This document shows, one piece after another, positions 62,378 through 64,000 of a stretch of DNA of 64,000 bases. Within the stretch, counting starts at the first letter, position 1; each line of letters starts with the position of its first letter. Both the position numbers and the translations under genes were made by a program. Below the pieces are notes generated by a model. The model was not told the DNA's origin and searched no databases. It worked only from the letters and a program-made list of their open reading frames with translations. Source of the stretch: Taenia hydatigena (taxonomy: Eukaryota > Platyhelminthes > Cestoda > Cyclophyllidea > Taeniidae); the NCBI GenBank assembly GCA_036345935.2, contig JADWOT020000415.1:22959-86958 (forward strand). The letters are read 5' to 3'.

Positions 62378-63116
62378 GAAGAATAGAATGACCTCTTCAT
62401 GCGGCATGCGCAGAAACTCGGTTTCATTGATGGCTCTCCTCTGAAAACTGTGCCAACTATTTGGCGAACATGGCACGATAGTTACAAAATGTGATTTAGA
62501 GGAAAATTCAAGACTCCCTAATGTAATTTGCTGTGACACTAAGATAAGTAGGAGGTACTCCTTCTCTTAGGATACTGTTTTTGCCTGCCTTGTGGTGAGG
62601 GTTGTAAGTTTTGTCACTTAGACGAGATCATCAACAGCGGCTCTACCCCGACCAGCGTTTCGTAATTAGCACAATACTTTTAAGGCATAGTGCATGAGCT
62701 AAGCATTATTGGCAAGGTAATCTGTATTTTTTGGTATAGAAAAGAAGCGTTTCCCACTTCTCTTTATATCTCTCCATCTCTTTGGTTGATCAGATTCCCA
62801 TCTTCTTGTCAAATATATCTCTCTTCTCTACTGTCGATTCGATTGGGCATGATCAGCATCTTAATAGTACTCACGAACTCGCAAATATTCTGTACTTGGC
62901 TACACTCCCTTAGATCACCACTTTCAAATTAAGCCTCTCATCTTAGATTAAACGACTCATTTGATTGTTCATCACTTCGTCCTTGCTTTTGGTTTACATT
63001 GATGACTGTTAGAATTTTCAACAAAAGTGACAAAAATCCTGCACAAGAACAATCAAAATGACCCAGGTTAACTATCTTTTTGGTCTTGCAATTGTTAACA
63101 GCCGCTCTCATTCCAG

Positions 63117-63239
63117 ATTAAATGCAGTGATGCTTACTTGTCCACCGGCAAGCACACAAAGAAAACTTTTTCGAAATGGATAAAGAAGTGGGTGCCCTTA
63201 TTGCTCTCATTATTAATTCTGTGGCCTAGTGTTTCATGA
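63117..63239 (+). CDS. Exon-like frame after a good acceptor, unknown
   Basis: CTCATTCCAG precedes 40 codons reading IKCSDAYLSTGKHTKKTFSK, then a Trp/Lys segment and a hydrophobic run before TGA. An internal TGG/GTGCCC could be the donor. No family recognised. Confidence 0.2.
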   Translation: MKCSDAYLSTGKHTKKTFSKWIKKWVPLLLSLLILWPSVS

Positions 63240-64000
63240 GGAACTCACGCTTCCATGTGGAACAGTGTAATATGTGCGGGCTTTTTTCATCAGTGATAAA
63301 TTCGACTGCAGAGTTGAATTGTGTGATTGCAGTGGCATAATGAGATGATACTTTGATGAAATTGGAGCACGATCTGCACACCACCCTTAGGTCAAAAATA
63401 AGCTCAACGCGGCTCATTGATTGAGTTTATGGAATGCTACTCTCTTCAGCTGCCAAGTGCCAGGATGTTGCGGTGTTTATGTGATCACTTTACCTGTCTG
63501 ACGACGCCTTGCGTATGGCCTGAATGTCGTGCACTGATGTGAGCCATCAATGTTTGTTAATTTTATGCGCTTTTGCAGTCAGCTATTAATGGAGCAGAGT
63601 CGATGTTAAGCAATGTAGACTACGGTCTCACCAATTTGTAGACTGACTACACATTGCAGCACTACTTATTTTGCACTCAATCGTAATGCAAGAGTCGCCA
63701 GTCCAACCAAGTCTGTCTACAATCGGTCACACCCATACCCGATCTGATGAGAGAGGTGTCGACACATCCCGCGATGTTGTTCGGATATTCCGCACCTCAC
63801 TCAGAACACAATTGATTTTCAGGAGTAAGTGGTTGGCGAATGGGTGACAATGACATACGTAGTAGTCATTCGCACATATTTGCGTAGTGGAATGAGTGCC
63901 TGTGAGTGAGTCAGAAAGTCTACTTCATTAGAGAGGGTGGGCAAGTGTAAAAGAATCTCAAGCGAAAGAACATGAGATGGACCCACTATCAGCTGCATCG
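63240..64000. other. Window end without supported genes
   Basis: A Cys-rich short frame near 63.45-63.53 kb (RCLCDHFTCLTTPCVW) is noted but has no splice support. Nothing else stands out. Confidence 0.3.

Overview
The window reads as metazoan nuclear DNA. There are no operons and no ribosome-binding sites. The coding signal that does appear is a homeodomain, C2H2 zinc fingers and GT-AG introns of about 80-90 bp, spread thinly through AT-leaning non-coding sequence full of old repeats and Pol III gene relics. A flatworm or another invertebrate is my guess, not something the sequence proves.

Layout. 0.2-0.7 kb: the last exon of a K50 (Otx/Goosecoid-type) homeobox gene. 0.7-10 kb: mostly featureless, with one weak exon-like island near 4.7 kb. 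10-16.6 kb: tRNA-Leu-like and tRNA-Ala-like relics, a diverged tandem pair of about 0.36 kb units, and an old inverted repeat (arms about 1.2 kb, spacer about 2.1 kb). 19-32 kb: three copies of an unassigned dispersed repeat, two of them tied to a short membrane-protein-like reading frame, plus tRNA-like relics at 20.3 and 27.6-29.3 kb. 36.7 kb: a 5S rRNA-like relic. 37.7-38.5 kb: a convincing two-exon gene fragment (Ser/Pro-rich, then acidic) of unknown family. 42.5-43.1 kb: a second copy of the 27.6-28.1 kb divergent tRNA-like unit.

43.5-60.8 kb: the dominant structure is a giant, nearly identical inverted repeat with arms of about 7.7 kb around a unique 1.7 kb spacer. Just inside each inner edge lies a compact single-exon gene with TATA box, strong ATG context and AATAAA signal. 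It would encode a 69-residue protein with 16 tryptophans. The two copies are divergent and translate identically. This is my best candidate for something undescribed. The arms hold further short exon-like frames whose status is uncertain. Divergence between the arms is patchy, with diverged islands mainly towards the outer ends, which fits gene conversion of an older duplication.

60.8-64 kb: about 100 bp beyond the right arm, exons of one gene (two exons ending at 61,202) and then of a C2H2 zinc-finger gene begin on the + strand. The palindrome edge therefore falls in or beside a transcription unit. I see no functional link between the homeobox gene, the 38 kb gene and the palindrome genes. 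The common theme of the window is duplication in inverted orientation at several ages.
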